Positions 1 through 9,438 are shown, counted from the first letter of the stretch. The stretch is DNA of 64,000 nt from Streptomyces sp. Edi4 (GCF_040253615.1 NZ_JBEJGY010000004.1:3906001-3970000); one strand, 5' to 3'. Notes: generated by a model not told the origin, from the sequence alone. Made by a program: numbers and translations.

Positions 1-516
1 CCGAGCACTTCGCCCTCGCCGCGCCCCTCCCAGCACTCCGCGCCGCCCGCCAAACCGTCCACGCGCCCCACGCCGCCGAAGCCCGCGCCGAGCACGAAGC
101 GCGCGGCTCCGAGCGCCGCCGGCACGAGCACGCCCGCCGCCGTGCAGCAGGTGCTCGACATGGTCAACTCCGAGCGGAGCAAGGCGGGTTGCTCGGCGCT
201 CACCAGCAATCCCCAGCTGTACGACGCGGCGCTCAAGCACTCCGAGAACATGGCCGCGCAGAACTTCTTCGACCACACCGACCCGAGCGGCGCCGGCCCC
301 GGCGAGCGGATCACGGCCGCCGGGTACCAGTGGAGCTCGTACGGTGAGAACATCGCGCGCGGCCAGGCCGACGCGGCCGCCGTCATGGACTCCTGGATGC
401 ACAGCGCCGGGCACCGCGCCAACATCCTCAACTGCGGCTTCAAGGAGATCGGGATAGGCGTGCACTACGGGTCGGGCGGCCCGTGGTGGACGCAGGACTT
501 CGCCAGCCGGGGTTAG
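1..516 (+). CDS. CAP/SCP-domain secreted protein, 3' part (5' end outside window)
   Basis: The frame is open from the first base, so the gene begins upstream. The first ~45 visible codons encode a Pro/Ser/Thr/Ala-rich linker. A CAP (SCP/PR-1-like) domain follows: helix with VNSERSKAGC, the HSENMA segment, FDHTDPSG with the conserved His, the SYGENIARG strand, the SAGHRANIL motif and IGIGVHY, ending in WWTQDFA just before the stop. Family knowledge: bacterial CAP proteins are secreted, and His/Glu residues line a conserved pocket. A Pro-rich stalk suggests export and a wall or membrane link, but the signal sequence is not visible. An internal GTG at 142 is not the real start, because the linker upstream is in frame. 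Molecular role unknown. Confidence 0.85.
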   Translation, partial: PSTSPSPRPSQHSAPPAKPSTRPTPPKPAPSTKRAAPSAAGTSTPAAVQQVLDMVNSERSKAGCSALTSNPQLYDAALKHSENMAAQNFFDHTDPSGAGPGERITAAGYQWSSYGENIARGQADAAAVMDSWMHSAGHRANILNCGFKEIGIGVHYGSGGPWWTQDFASRG

Positions 517-540
517 CCGGGAGCGGCGCTGGGTGAACGG

Positions 541-574
541 GGGCGGGCCCGGGTCGTGCGACCCGGGCCCGCCC
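541..574. terminator. Bidirectional hairpin terminator
   Basis: A perfect inverted repeat has 16-bp arms (541-556 and 559-574) and a 2-base centre, followed on the plus strand by a T/G-rich tract. It sits between the convergent CAP-protein gene (stop at 516) and cobN (stop at 591), so it can end transcripts from both sides. Confidence 0.85.
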
Positions 575-590
575 TTGTGTGTCGCCGGGC

Positions 591-3500
591 TCAGCCCTCG
601 TCCTCCAGGTCGCCCTCGGTCTCCAGGTAGACCTGGCGCAGCGCTTCGAGGACCGCCGGGTCGGGCTTGGCCCACATGCCGCGCGACTCCGCCTCCAGAA
701 GGCGTTCCGCGATGCCGTGCAGGGCCCACGGGTTGGCGTTCTGAAGGAATTCGCGGTTGGCCGGGTCCAGGACGTACGTCTCGGTCAACTTGTCGTACAT
801 CCAGTCGGCGACGACGCCGGTGGTGGCGTCGTAGCCGAACAAGTAGTCCACGGTCGCGGCGAGTTCGAAGGCGCCCTTGTAGCCGTGGCGGCGCATCGCC
901 TCGATCCACTTGGGGTTGACCACGCGGGCCCGGAAGACGCGCGAGGTCTCCTCCACCAGGGTGCGGGTCTTGACGGTCTCGGGGCGGGTCGAGTCGCCGA
1001 TGTAGGCCTCGGGGGCGGTGCCGCGCAGGGCGCGGACGGTGGCGACCATGCCGCCGTGGTACTGGAAGTAGTCGTCGGAGTCGGCGATGTCGTGCTCGCG
1101 GGTGTCGGTGTTCTTCGCCGCGACCGCGATCCGCTTGTACGCCGTCTCCATCTCCTCCCGGGCCGGGCGCCCGTCCAGCTCGCGGCCGTAGGCGTAGCCG
1201 CCCCACACCGTGTAGACCTCGGCGAGGTCGGCGTCGGTGCGCCAGTCGCGGGAGTCGATGAGCTGGAGCAGGCCCGCGCCGTAGGTGCCGGGGCGTGAGC
1301 CGAAGATGCGGGTGGTGGCGCGGCGTTCGTCGCCGTGTTCGGCGAGGTCGGCCTGGGTGTGGGCGCGTACGTGGTTGGCGTCGGGGCCCTCGTCCAGGGA
1401 GGCCGCGAGGCGGACCGCGTCGTCGAGCAGGCCGATCGTGTGCGGGAAGGCGTCGCGGAAGAAGCCCGAGATGCGCAGGGTCACGTCGATGCGGGGGCGG
1501 CCCAGCTCGTCGAGCGGGATGGGTTCGAGGCCGGTGACGCGGCGCGAGGCGTCGTCCCAGACGGGGCGCACGCCGAGCAGCGCCATCGCCTCGGCCACGT
1601 CGTCGCCCGCCGTGCGCATCGCGCTCGTACCCCACAGCGAGAGCCCGACGGAGGTCGGCCACTCGCCGTTGTCGGCGCGGTAGCGGTTGGCGAGGGATTC
1701 GGCGAGTGCCTGGCCGGTCTCCCAGGCGAGCCTGGAGGGGACGGCCTTGGGATCGACGGAGTAGAAGTTGCGGCCGGTCGGCAGGACGTTGACCAGGCCG
1801 CGCAGCGGGGAGCCCGAGGGGCCCGCCGGGACGAAGCCGCCGGTCAGGGCGTGGACGGTGTGGTCGAGTTCGGCGGTGGTGGCGGCCAGGCGCGGCACGA
1901 CCTCGCGGGCGGCGAACTCCAGGATTGCGCGCACCTGTTGGGGCTGCTCGGCGGGGATCGCCGCGAGGTCCCAGTCGGCGTCGTCCATCAACTGCACGAG
2001 CGCGCGGGCCTGTTCCTCGGCTTCGTCGGCGCTGGTGCGGGTGGCGGCGGACTCGTCGAGGCCGAGGGCTTCGCGCAGGCCGGGCAGGGCGGTGGTGCCG
2101 CCCCAGATCTGGCGGGCGCGCAGGATGGCCAGGACGAGGTTGACGCGGTCGGCGCCGGCCGGGGCGTTGCCGAGGACGTGCAGGCCGTCGCGGATCTGGA
2201 CGTCCTTGATCTCGCAGAGCCAGCCGTCGAGATGCATGATGAACTCGTCGAAGCCCTCGTCCTCGGGGCGGTCTTCGAGCCCGAGGTCGTGGTCGAGCTT
2301 GGCGGCCTGGATGAGCGTCCAGATCTGGGCGCGGATCGCGGGGAGCTTGGCCGGGTCCATGGCGGCGATCTGGGCGTGCTCGTCCAGGAGTTGTTCCAGG
2401 CGGGCGACGTCGCCGTAGGAGTCGGCGCGGGCCATCGGCGGCACGAGGTGGTCGACGAGGGTGGCGTGCACACGGCGCTTGGCCTGGGTGCCCTCGCCCG
2501 GGTCGTTGACCAGGAACGGGTAGATCAGGGGCAGGTCGCCGAGCGCGGCGTCGGGCCCGCAGGCGGCGGACAGGCCCGCGTTCTTGCCGGGCAGCCACTC
2601 CAGGTTGCCGTGCTTGCCGAGGTGGATCATCGCGTCGGCGCCGAATCCGCCGTCGGCGGCCGGGGCCGCGATCCAGCGGTAGGCGGCCAAGTAGTGGTGG
2701 CTGGGCGGCAGATCGGGGTCGTGGTAGATCGCGATCGGGTTCTCGCCGAAGCCGCGCGGGGGCTGGATGAGGATCAGCAGGTTGTCGCGGCGCAGGGCGG
2801 CCAGCACGATGTCGCCCTCGGGGTCACCGCCGTTGCCCACGCGGGAGCGGTCGAGGAACATCTCACCGGGCGGTGGGCCCCAGTGCCGCTCGACGTTCTC
2901 GCGCAGCTCCCCCGGGAGCGTGGCGTACCAGCGCTTGTAGTCGGCGGCCGGGATGCGCACCGGGTTGGCGGCCAGCTGCTCCTCGGTGAGCCAGTCCTGG
3001 TCGTGGCCGCCGGCGTCGATGAGGGCGCGGATCAGTTCGTCGCCGTCGCCGGATACGAGGCCCGGGATCTCCTCCTCGGGCCCGAAGTCGTACCCCTCGG
3101 CCCGCAGCCGGCGCAGGAGCGCGACGGCGCTCGCGGGGGTGTCGAGGCCGACGGCGTTGCCGATGCGGGAGTGCTTGGTGGGGTAGGCGGACAGGACGAG
3201 CGCGATGCGCTTGTCGGCGGCCGGGATGTGCTTGAGGCGGGCGTGGCGCACGGCGATGCCGGCCACGCGGGCGGCCCGCTCGGCGTCGGCCACGTACGCG
3301 GGCAGTCCGTCCTCGTCGATCTCCTTGAAGGAGAACGGGACGGTGATCAGGCGGCCGTCGAACTCGGGCACGGCGATCTGGCTTGCCGCGTCGAGCGGGG
3401 AGACGCCCTCGTCGTTGTCCTCCCAGGCGCTGCGGGAGCCGGTGAGGCAGAGCGCCTGGAGGATCGGTACGTCCAGGCCGCTGAGCGCACCGGCGTCCCA

Positions 3501-4235
3501 GGACTCGTCGTCGCCGCCGGCCGACGCGGTGGCGGGCTTGGTGCCGCCGGCGGCGAGGACGGTGGTCACGATGGCGTCGGCGGCGCGCAGTTCGTCGATG
3601 AGCGCGGGCTCGGGGTCGCGCAGCGAGGACACGTACAGCGGGAGCGGGCGGGCACCGGCGTCCTCGATCGCGCCGCACAGGGCGTCCACGAAGGCGGTGT
3701 TGCCGCTCATGTGGTGGGCGCGGTAGTAGAGCACGGCGACGGTGGGGCCGTCGGCGGCCCCGGGCGTACGCTCCAGCGGGCCCCAGGACGGGGCGGGCGC
3801 GGGCGGCTCGAAACCGTGGCCGGTGAGCAGCACGGTGTCGGACAGGAACCGGGCGAGCTGGTCGAGGTTGGCGGGGCCGCCGTGCGCGAGGTAGGCGTGC
3901 GCCTCGGCGGCGATGCCGACGGGGACGGTGGAGGCGGCCATCAGCTGGGCGTCCGGGGCCTGTTCGCCGGTCAGGACGACGACCGGGAGGCCGCTCGCGG
4001 TGAGCTGGTCCAGGCCGTCCTGCCAGGCGCGTACGCCGCCGAGGAGCCGTACGACGACGAGGCCGACGCCGTCCAGGAGCTCTGGCAGGGCGTCGAGGGC
4101 GAGGCGGGAGGGGTTGGCGAACCGGTACGGCACCGGGCCGTTCGCGGCGCGGGCGCTGAGGAGATCGGTGTCGGACGTCGACAGGAGCAGGATGGGGCGG
4201 GGGTCCTCCGTGGGCTCCCCGGGCGAGTGCAGCAT
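591..4235 (-). CDS. cobN: Cobaltochelatase subunit CobN
   Basis: 1214 residues, close to the usual size of the large CobN subunit of the ATP-dependent aerobic cobaltochelatase, which inserts cobalt into hydrogenobyrinic acid a,c-diamide with CobS/CobT or ChlD/ChlI-like AAA+ partners. The protein is CobN/BchH-like from end to end, with family segments such as MIHLGKHGNLEWLPGK near the middle, GQALAESLANRYRADNGEWP, and GRLDGRPAREEMETAYK-like regions toward the C terminus. The ATG at 4235 directly follows the cobalamin riboswitch, which fixes the start. It is divergent from cobG, with a repeat-filled gap between. Long plus-strand ORFs across it are GC-skew shadows. The AAA+ partner subunits are not in this window. 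Confidence 0.95.
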   Translation of the reverse strand: MLHSPGEPTEDPRPILLLSTSDTDLLSARAANGPVPYRFANPSRLALDALPELLDGVGLVVVRLLGGVRAWQDGLDQLTASGLPVVVLTGEQAPDAQLMAASTVPVGIAAEAHAYLAHGGPANLDQLARFLSDTVLLTGHGFEPPAPAPSWGPLERTPGAADGPTVAVLYYRAHHMSGNTAFVDALCGAIEDAGARPLPLYVSSLRDPEPALIDELRAADAIVTTVLAAGGTKPATASAGGDDESWDAGALSGLDVPILQALCLTGSRSAWEDNDEGVSPLDAASQIAVPEFDGRLITVPFSFKEIDEDGLPAYVADAERAARVAGIAVRHARLKHIPAADKRIALVLSAYPTKHSRIGNAVGLDTPASAVALLRRLRAEGYDFGPEEEIPGLVSGDGDELIRALIDAGGHDQDWLTEEQLAANPVRIPAADYKRWYATLPGELRENVERHWGPPPGEMFLDRSRVGNGGDPEGDIVLAALRRDNLLILIQPPRGFGENPIAIYHDPDLPPSHHYLAAYRWIAAPAADGGFGADAMIHLGKHGNLEWLPGKNAGLSAACGPDAALGDLPLIYPFLVNDPGEGTQAKRRVHATLVDHLVPPMARADSYGDVARLEQLLDEHAQIAAMDPAKLPAIRAQIWTLIQAAKLDHDLGLEDRPEDEGFDEFIMHLDGWLCEIKDVQIRDGLHVLGNAPAGADRVNLVLAILRARQIWGGTTALPGLREALGLDESAATRTSADEAEEQARALVQLMDDADWDLAAIPAEQPQQVRAILEFAAREVVPRLAATTAELDHTVHALTGGFVPAGPSGSPLRGLVNVLPTGRNFYSVDPKAVPSRLAWETGQALAESLANRYRADNGEWPTSVGLSLWGTSAMRTAGDDVAEAMALLGVRPVWDDASRRVTGLEPIPLDELGRPRIDVTLRISGFFRDAFPHTIGLLDDAVRLAASLDEGPDANHVRAHTQADLAEHGDERRATTRIFGSRPGTYGAGLLQLIDSRDWRTDADLAEVYTVWGGYAYGRELDGRPAREEMETAYKRIAVAAKNTDTREHDIADSDDYFQYHGGMVATVRALRGTAPEAYIGDSTRPETVKTRTLVEETSRVFRARVVNPKWIEAMRRHGYKGAFELAATVDYLFGYDATTGVVADWMYDKLTETYVLDPANREFLQNANPWALHGIAERLLEAESRGMWAKPDPAVLEALRQVYLETEGDLEDEG

Positions 4236-4237
4236 GC

Positions 4238-4439
4238 GGCGTCAGGCCTTCCTCGGGGTGTCCGCGCCCCGGGTGGTGTCGGATGGTCTCCCCTGCCCGG
4301 GGAGGGGGAGTTCCTGACTCACCCGGTCGAGCGGGGCTCGGGTCCGGGCTCACAGTGGCGGGACCGCGCCGGAATCTCACCGGGCTTCCTCCCCTGTCGC
4401 CGTGTCCGGCGACGCCGGCGGGCCGGGTGGCCTGCCGCC
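4238..4439 (-). promoter_or_regulatory. Cobalamin (AdoCbl) riboswitch controlling cobN
   Basis: Reading the minus strand, the conserved core is visible: GAAGCCCGGTGAGATTCC, then a GC stem, then the hallmark CCGCCACTGTGA (about 4350-4363), and further on GAGTCAGGA (4312-4320), the B12-box region. A closing P1 helix can be drawn between 4429-4439 and 4238-4248 (11 bp, one mismatch). The 3' arm of P1 ends only 2 bases before the cobN ATG and overlaps the GAGGAAGG ribosome-binding stretch. This favours control of translation initiation: ligand-stabilised P1 would hide the ribosome site. No other copy was seen before cobG, cbiD or cobL. Confidence 0.92.
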
Positions 4440-4547
4440 TGCATAGTAGCGACCCACCCGGGTCCCCCCTCGGCCCCGGCCCACCCCGCGCCCACCGAGG
4501 TCCCGCCCGGGGCCCGCCCCGGGTCCGCCTGCGGGGGCGTGGCCACG

Positions 4548-4990
4548 TTTCGCGCAGTTCCCCGCGCCCCTGAAACCCGCTGACATCTGCGGACCGTGGA
4601 CGCCTCCCGCGCCGTTCCCCGCGCCCCTGACTACTCGGCGCCGGCCCATGCGGGCACCCTCAGCCAGTCCGGCGCTTGAGGACGAGCGCCCTTCAGGCGC
4701 GAACGGGGTCTGGAGCGGAGCCCCAGGGGCCCCGGCTGCGGACCGTGCGTGGCTGGGCGCGCAGTTCCCCGCGCCCCTGAAACCCGCTGACGCCTGCGGA
4801 CCGTGGACGCTTCTCGCGCAGTTCCCCGCGCCCGTGACTACCCGGCGCCGGCCCGTGCGGGCGCCCTCAGCCCGTCCGGCGCTTGAGGACGAGCGCCCTT
4901 CAGGCGCGAACGGGGTCTGGGGCGGAGCCCCAGGGGCCCCGGCTGCCGGCCGTGCGTCGCTGGGCGCGCAGTGCCCCGCGCCCCTGGCGG
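4548..4990 (+). repeat. Dispersed GC-rich intergenic repeat, two tandem copies
   Basis: Two ~215-bp units (around 4548-4770 and 4771-4990) share the blocks GCAGTTCCCCGCGCCCCTG, GGCGCTTGAGGACGAGCGCC, a CTTCA-loop hairpin, and the GGGGCGGAGCCCC hairpin. The same family recurs near 10620, 23876, 39755 and 53590. It fills most of the ~650-bp gap between divergent cobN and cobG. No gene is seen in the gap. The right end (5000-5098) must contain the cobG promoter, but no clear -10/-35 is recognisable. Confidence 0.9.
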
Positions 4991-5098
4991 GGCCGGTGCC
5001 GGCCCGCATGCGCCTGTCCGGCCCTGGTCCGGCGCGGACGCCGGTAGCGCGCCCGGTACCCACCCGGTGGGGGCGGCCCCCGCGGATGCGACCTGGGT

Positions 5099-6463
5099 AT
5101 GCTCGCCGCCATGCCGCGCCCCTCCGCAACACCCCACAACCAGGGCGAAACCCCCATAGGGGACGCCCCGGGAGCAGCCCCCCGCGACCCCGTGGTACGG
5201 GACCGCGGCGACGCCTGCCCGGGCGCCCTGCGGCTGCACCAGGCCGACGACGGCAATCTCGCCCGACTCCGCCTGCCGGGCGGCATATTGACGACCCGTC
5301 AGGTACACGCGCTGGCCACCGCCGCCGAGCGGTACGCGGACGGCCACCTCACCCTCACCTCCCGGGGCAACGCCGAGTTGCGCGCCATCGCGGCCCCCCA
5401 CGCCACCGCACTCGCCGAACTCCTGCGCCACACCGGCCTGATGCCCTCCGAGACCCATGAGCGCGTGCGCAACATCGTCGCGTCGCCGCTGGCCGGCCTG
5501 GACGGGCGGGGCCACGACGGCGCCCACGCCACCGCCCGCCTGCGCGCCCTCGACGCCCTCCTGTGCGCCCAGGACTGGACGACCGCCCTCTCCGGCCGCT
5601 TCCTGTTCGCGCTCGACGACGGCCGCGGCGACGTCGCGGGCCTCGGCGCCGATGTGACGTTGCTCGCACAGGAGCGGGAGACCGTCGTCGTCCGGGTCGG
5701 AGCGAGCGCCCTGCGGGTGGCCGCGTCCGACGCCCCCCGCGCGGCCCTGGAAGCCGCCCGCGCGTTCCTGGAGACGGCCGCGGGCACCGGCGCCTGGCGG
5801 GTGCGCGACCTGCCCCCGGGCCACGCCGTCGACCTCGCGTCCGCGCTGGCCCGAGCGGGCATCCCGGCCACCCCCGCCCCCGTACCGGACGCACCGGACG
5901 CCCGAACGACCGCCCCCACCCCCGGCATCGTCGCGAGCCCCGACGGCACCTACGCCCTGGTCGTGGCCCCCGCGCTGGGCCGGGTCCCCGCCGCGCGGCT
6001 CCGGGTGCTCCCGGGCCCCGGCGGCGAGGTCCGGATCACCCCGTGGCGCGGATTCGTCGTCCCCGGCTTCGACGGGCCCGGCGCCCGCGCGCGGCTGCGC
6101 GAACTCGACGACGCCGGATTCACCACCCGCCCCGACGCCCCATGGGCCGGGGTCGGCGCGTGCACCGGCCGTCCCGGGTGCGCCAAGGCGCTGGCCGATG
6201 TGCGCCGCGACGCCCTGCCGGGCACGGGCGGCCTGCCCGTCCACTGGTCGGGGTGCGAGCGGCGCTGCGGCCACCCGCACGGCGACTGGGTGGACGTGAC
6301 GGCCACCGCCGAAGGCCACTACACGGTGACGGTACGGGGCGTACGAGGCGTACAGGAACGGCAACCGCCGCTGAGCGAGGGCGAGTTGGCGGACGCGGTG
6401 GCCCGCGCGCGGGGTGGCCGGCCGCAGGCGTACGGGACAGGGACAGGGACAACCACGAGATGA
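5099..6463 (+). CDS. cobG: Precorrin-3B synthase CobG
   Basis: 454 residues. CobG is the oxygen-dependent monooxygenase of aerobic cobalamin synthesis (precorrin-3A to precorrin-3B), related to nitrite/sulfite reductases. Visible are the ferredoxin-like half-domain near residues 50-100 (LARLRLPGG, LTLTSRGNAELR) and, near the C terminus, the 4Fe-4S cysteine pattern CTGRPGC then HWSGCERRCGHPHG. Two start codons compete, ATG 5099 and ATG 5111. Neither has a good Shine-Dalgarno. The stop overlaps the cobH start (ATGA), so cobG-cobH-cobIJ form a translationally coupled operon. Its presence indicates the aerobic (late cobalt insertion) route, consistent with cobN. Confidence 0.92.
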   Translation: MLAAMPRPSATPHNQGETPIGDAPGAAPRDPVVRDRGDACPGALRLHQADDGNLARLRLPGGILTTRQVHALATAAERYADGHLTLTSRGNAELRAIAAPHATALAELLRHTGLMPSETHERVRNIVASPLAGLDGRGHDGAHATARLRALDALLCAQDWTTALSGRFLFALDDGRGDVAGLGADVTLLAQERETVVVRVGASALRVAASDAPRAALEAARAFLETAAGTGAWRVRDLPPGHAVDLASALARAGIPATPAPVPDAPDARTTAPTPGIVASPDGTYALVVAPALGRVPAARLRVLPGPGGEVRITPWRGFVVPGFDGPGARARLRELDDAGFTTRPDAPWAGVGACTGRPGCAKALADVRRDALPGTGGLPVHWSGCERRCGHPHGDWVDVTATAEGHYTVTVRGVRGVQERQPPLSEGELADAVARARGGRPQAYGTGTGTTTR

Positions 6464-7101
6464 GCGAGAGCACAGTGTTCGACTACGAGAAGGACGGCGC
6501 GGAGATCTACCGCCAGTCCTTTGCCACGATCCGCGCCGAGGCGGACCTCGCCGGCCTGCCCGCCGACGTGAGCCAGGTCGCGGTCCGCATGATCCACGCC
6601 TGTGGCATGACGGACCTGACCCGCGACCTCGGCTACACGCCGGCCGTCGTGGCCCGGGCCCGCGAGGCGCTGCGCGCGGGTGCGCCGATCCTGTGCGACG
6701 CGCGGATGGTCGCCAGCGGGGTGACCCGCAAACGGCTGCCCGCCGACAACGAGGTGATCTGCACCCTGAACGATCCGTCCGTACCGGCCCTCGCCGCCGA
6801 ACTCGGCACCACCCGCAGCGCCGCCGCGCTCGAACTGTGGCGCGACCGCATGGACGGCGCGGTGGTGGCCGTCGGCAACGCGCCCACCGCCCTGTTCCGG
6901 CTGCTCGAAATGATCGAGCAGGGCGCGCCGCGCCCGGCGGCCGTCATCGGCGTACCGGTCGGGTTCATAGGCGCAGCCGAGTCCAAGGACGCGCTCGCCG
7001 CGCACCCTTCGGGCCTTGAACACCTGGTGGTACGGGGCCGGCGCGGTGGCAGCGCGATCGCGGCGGCCGCGCTCAACGCGATCGCGAGCGAGGCGGAATG
7101 A
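6460..7101 (+). CDS. cobH: Precorrin-8X methylmutase CobH
   Basis: 213 residues. It catalyses the 1,5-methyl shift of precorrin-8X to hydrogenobyrinic acid. Family motifs are present: RMIHACGM (residues ~46-53, containing the catalytic His), APILCDARMVASGV, GNAPTALFRLLEMI, and GVPVGFIGAAESK followed by RGRRGGSAIAAAALNA. The ATG at 6460 overlaps the cobG stop by 4 bp, and the cobH stop overlaps the cobIJ start in the same way. The open frame extends further upstream only as a shadow inside cobG. Confidence 0.95.
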   Translation: MSESTVFDYEKDGAEIYRQSFATIRAEADLAGLPADVSQVAVRMIHACGMTDLTRDLGYTPAVVARAREALRAGAPILCDARMVASGVTRKRLPADNEVICTLNDPSVPALAAELGTTRSAAALELWRDRMDGAVVAVGNAPTALFRLLEMIEQGAPRPAAVIGVPVGFIGAAESKDALAAHPSGLEHLVVRGRRGGSAIAAAALNAIASEAE

Positions 7102-8603
7102 ACGAGAACAGCAGCACGGCGGGCCGGCTCTACGGCGTCGGGCTCGGCCCGGGCGATCCGTCCCTGATGACGGTGCGCGCGGTGGAGGCGATCGCGGAGG
7201 CGGACGTGGTGGCGTACCACTCGGCGCGCCACGGCCGCTCGATAGCGCGCTCGATCGCGGCGAAGCACATCCGCGCCGACCACATCGAGGAGAAGCTGGT
7301 CTATCCGCTGACGGTGGAGACCACCGACCACCCCGGCGGCTACCGGGGCGCGATCGACGACTTCTACGAGGAGGCGTCGGCCCGGCTCGCCGCGCACCTC
7401 GACGCGGGCCGCACGGTCGCCGTGCTCGCCGAGGGCGACCCGCTGTTCTACGGCTCCTACCAGCACATGCACAAGCGGCTCGCCCACCGCTACCCGACCG
7501 AGGTGATCCCCGGGGTGACCTCGGTGAGCGCGGCGGCCGCCCGGCTCGGTGAGCCGCTGGTGGAGGCCGAGGAGATCCTGACGATCCTGCCCGGCACGCT
7601 GCCGGAGGAGGAGCTGACCGCGCGCCTGGCCGCCACCGACTCGGCGGTGGTGATGAAGCTGGGGCGTACGTTCACCAAGGTGCGCCGGGCGCTGGAGCGT
7701 TCGGGGCGGCTCGATGAGGCGCGGTATGTGGAGCGCGCCACCATGCCGGGCGAGCGCACGGGTCAACTCGCCGACATCGAGGCGGATTCGGTGCCGTACT
7801 TCTCCGTCGCGGTGCTGCCGAGCCGTATCGACGCCGCGCCCGTCGAGCGGGAGCGCGGCGAGGTCGTGGTCGTGGGCACCGGCCCCGCCGGACCGCTGTG
7901 GCTGACGCCGCAGTCGCGGGGCGCACTCGCCGCCGCCGACGACATCGTGGGCTACACCACCTACGTGGACCGGGTGCCGGAACGCCCCGGGCAGCGCAGG
8001 CACGGCTCGGACAACAAGGTGGAGTCCGAGCGCGCCGAGTTCGCGCTCCAACTGGCCATGCGGGGCAGGCGGGTCGCCGTGGTGTCGGGGGGCGATCCGG
8101 GCATCTTCGCGATGGCCACCGCCGTGCTGGAGGTGGCTTCGCAGCCGCAGTACGCGGACGTTCCCGTGCGGGTCCTGCCGGGGGTGACCGCCGCCAACGC
8201 GGCCGCCGCCCGCGCGGGCGCCCCGCTCGGCCACGACTACGCGACGATCTCGCTGTCCGACCGGCTCAAGCCCTGGGAGGTCATCGCCGAGCGGCTGCAC
8301 GCGGCGGCGTCGGCCGATCTCGTCCTCGCGCTCTACAACCCCGGTTCCGCGAGCCGTACGTGGCAGGTGGCCAAGGCGCGCGAACTGCTCCTCGAGCACC
8401 GGGCGCCGGACACCCCGGTGGTGGTGGCCCGCGACGTGGGCGGGCCGGGCGAGCGGGTCCGGATCGTGCGCCTTGCCGATCTGGAGCCGGCCGAGGTCGA
8501 CATGCGCACGATCCTGCTGATCGGCTCCTCGCAGACCCGTACCGTACGGCGCGGCGACGGCGAGGAGATCGTCTGGACGCCGAGGCGCTATCCGGAGGAC
8601 TGA
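7098..8603 (+). CDS. cobIJ: Fused precorrin-2 C20-methyltransferase / precorrin-3B C17-methyltransferase (CobI-CobJ)
   Basis: 501 residues made of two SAM-dependent tetrapyrrole methylase domains. Residues ~10-245 are CobI-like (LYGVGLGPGDPSLMT, AEGDPLFYGSYQHM, EVIPGVTSVSAAAARL). Residues ~255-498 are CobJ-like (VVVVGTGPAGPLWLT, VVSGGDPGIFAMA, RVLPGVTAANAAAAR, ALYNPGSASRTWQ). The first domain adds the C20 methyl. The second adds C17 with ring contraction, acting on the product of CobG. Fusion of the two is common in actinobacteria. ATGA overlap with cobH. It converges on cobK, and the last 16 bp overlap. Confidence 0.95.
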   Translation: MNENSSTAGRLYGVGLGPGDPSLMTVRAVEAIAEADVVAYHSARHGRSIARSIAAKHIRADHIEEKLVYPLTVETTDHPGGYRGAIDDFYEEASARLAAHLDAGRTVAVLAEGDPLFYGSYQHMHKRLAHRYPTEVIPGVTSVSAAAARLGEPLVEAEEILTILPGTLPEEELTARLAATDSAVVMKLGRTFTKVRRALERSGRLDEARYVERATMPGERTGQLADIEADSVPYFSVAVLPSRIDAAPVERERGEVVVVGTGPAGPLWLTPQSRGALAAADDIVGYTTYVDRVPERPGQRRHGSDNKVESERAEFALQLAMRGRRVAVVSGGDPGIFAMATAVLEVASQPQYADVPVRVLPGVTAANAAAARAGAPLGHDYATISLSDRLKPWEVIAERLHAAASADLVLALYNPGSASRTWQVAKARELLLEHRAPDTPVVVARDVGGPGERVRIVRLADLEPAEVDMRTILLIGSSQTRTVRRGDGEEIVWTPRRYPED

Positions 8604-9361
8604 CCCGGGCGGGGCCGGCCGGGGAGGCCGGCCACCCAGGCGGCCGCCTCCTCGGGGGTGGCCGCCACGGCCACCCCGGCCGGCACGGGCGGGCGCCGCA
8701 CCACGACGACGGGGATGCCCGCCTCGCGGGCGGCGGCCAGCTTCGGGGCGGTCGCGGCGCCCCCGCTGTCCTTGGTGACGAGCACGTCGACGCGGTGGGC
8801 GCGCAGCAGCTCCCGCTCCCCTTCGAGGGTGAAGGGCCCCCGGTCGAGCAGCACCTCCATCCGGGCCGGGAAGGGCGGCTCGGGGGCGTCCACCGAGCGC
8901 ATCAGGAACCACAGGGCGTCGAGCGGGGCGAAGGCGGCGAGGCCCATGCGGCCGGTGGTCAAAAAGACGCGGTGGCCGAGTCCCGGCAGCAGCGCCGCGG
9001 CCTGGTCGAGGGAGTCCGCCGGGTGCCAGCGGTCGCCCTCGCCGGGGACCCAGCCGGGGCGGCGCAGCGCGAGCAGGGGAACATGGGCCCGCGTGGCGGC
9101 GGCCGCCGCGTTGAAACTGATCGTCCGGGCGAAGGGATGGGTGGCGTCGATGAGCGCGTCCACCTCGTGCGTACGCAGCCACGCGGCGAGCCCGTCGGCG
9201 CCGCCGAACCCGCCGACGCGGACCTCGCCGGGTGGCAGCCTGGGTTCGGCGACCCGGCCCGCGAGCGAGCTGGTCACCCGCGGGCCGTCGGCCGCGCCGG
9301 CGCCCAGCAGGCCCGCGAGGCGACGGGCCTCGCCGGTACCCCCCAGAATCAAGATGTGCAC
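8588..9361 (-). CDS. cobK: Precorrin-6A reductase CobK
   Basis: 257 residues. NAD(P)H-dependent reduction of precorrin-6A (precorrin-6x) to 6B. The N terminus ILILGGTGEARRLA is the Rossmann-like glycine loop, followed by VTSSLAGRV, VDALIDATHPFA and a C-terminal DVLVTKDSGGAATAPKLAAA substrate region, all typical of CobK/CbiJ. The start codon is GTG at 9361. The 3' end overlaps cobIJ tail-to-tail. It is divergent from cbiD, with ~78 bp between starts, which must hold two promoters or one shared control region. Confidence 0.93.
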   Translation of the reverse strand: MHILILGGTGEARRLAGLLGAGAADGPRVTSSLAGRVAEPRLPPGEVRVGGFGGADGLAAWLRTHEVDALIDATHPFARTISFNAAAAATRAHVPLLALRRPGWVPGEGDRWHPADSLDQAAALLPGLGHRVFLTTGRMGLAAFAPLDALWFLMRSVDAPEPPFPARMEVLLDRGPFTLEGERELLRAHRVDVLVTKDSGGAATAPKLAAAREAGIPVVVVRRPPVPAGVAVAATPEEAAAWVAGLPGRPRPGQSSG

Positions 9362-9438
9362 AGGATCCGGTTCCGTTCGTGAGTGAGGCCGAAGGTCATG
9401 AGGCAGGCAGGCCGTCGAGCACGGATCAGGCGGGGAGC

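Noticed and set aside
1335..4583. 1082-codon plus-strand ORF across cobN
   Set aside because: It is antisense to a clear CobN, has no domain, and reflects GC-rich third positions on the opposite strand.
5000..5098. Second cobalamin riboswitch before cobG
   Set aside because: No GCCACTG core or B12-box-like sequence is present.
6633..9182. 849-codon minus-strand ORF across cobH/cobIJ/cobK
   Set aside because: It overlaps three recognisable corrin genes and has no ribosome site or family resemblance.
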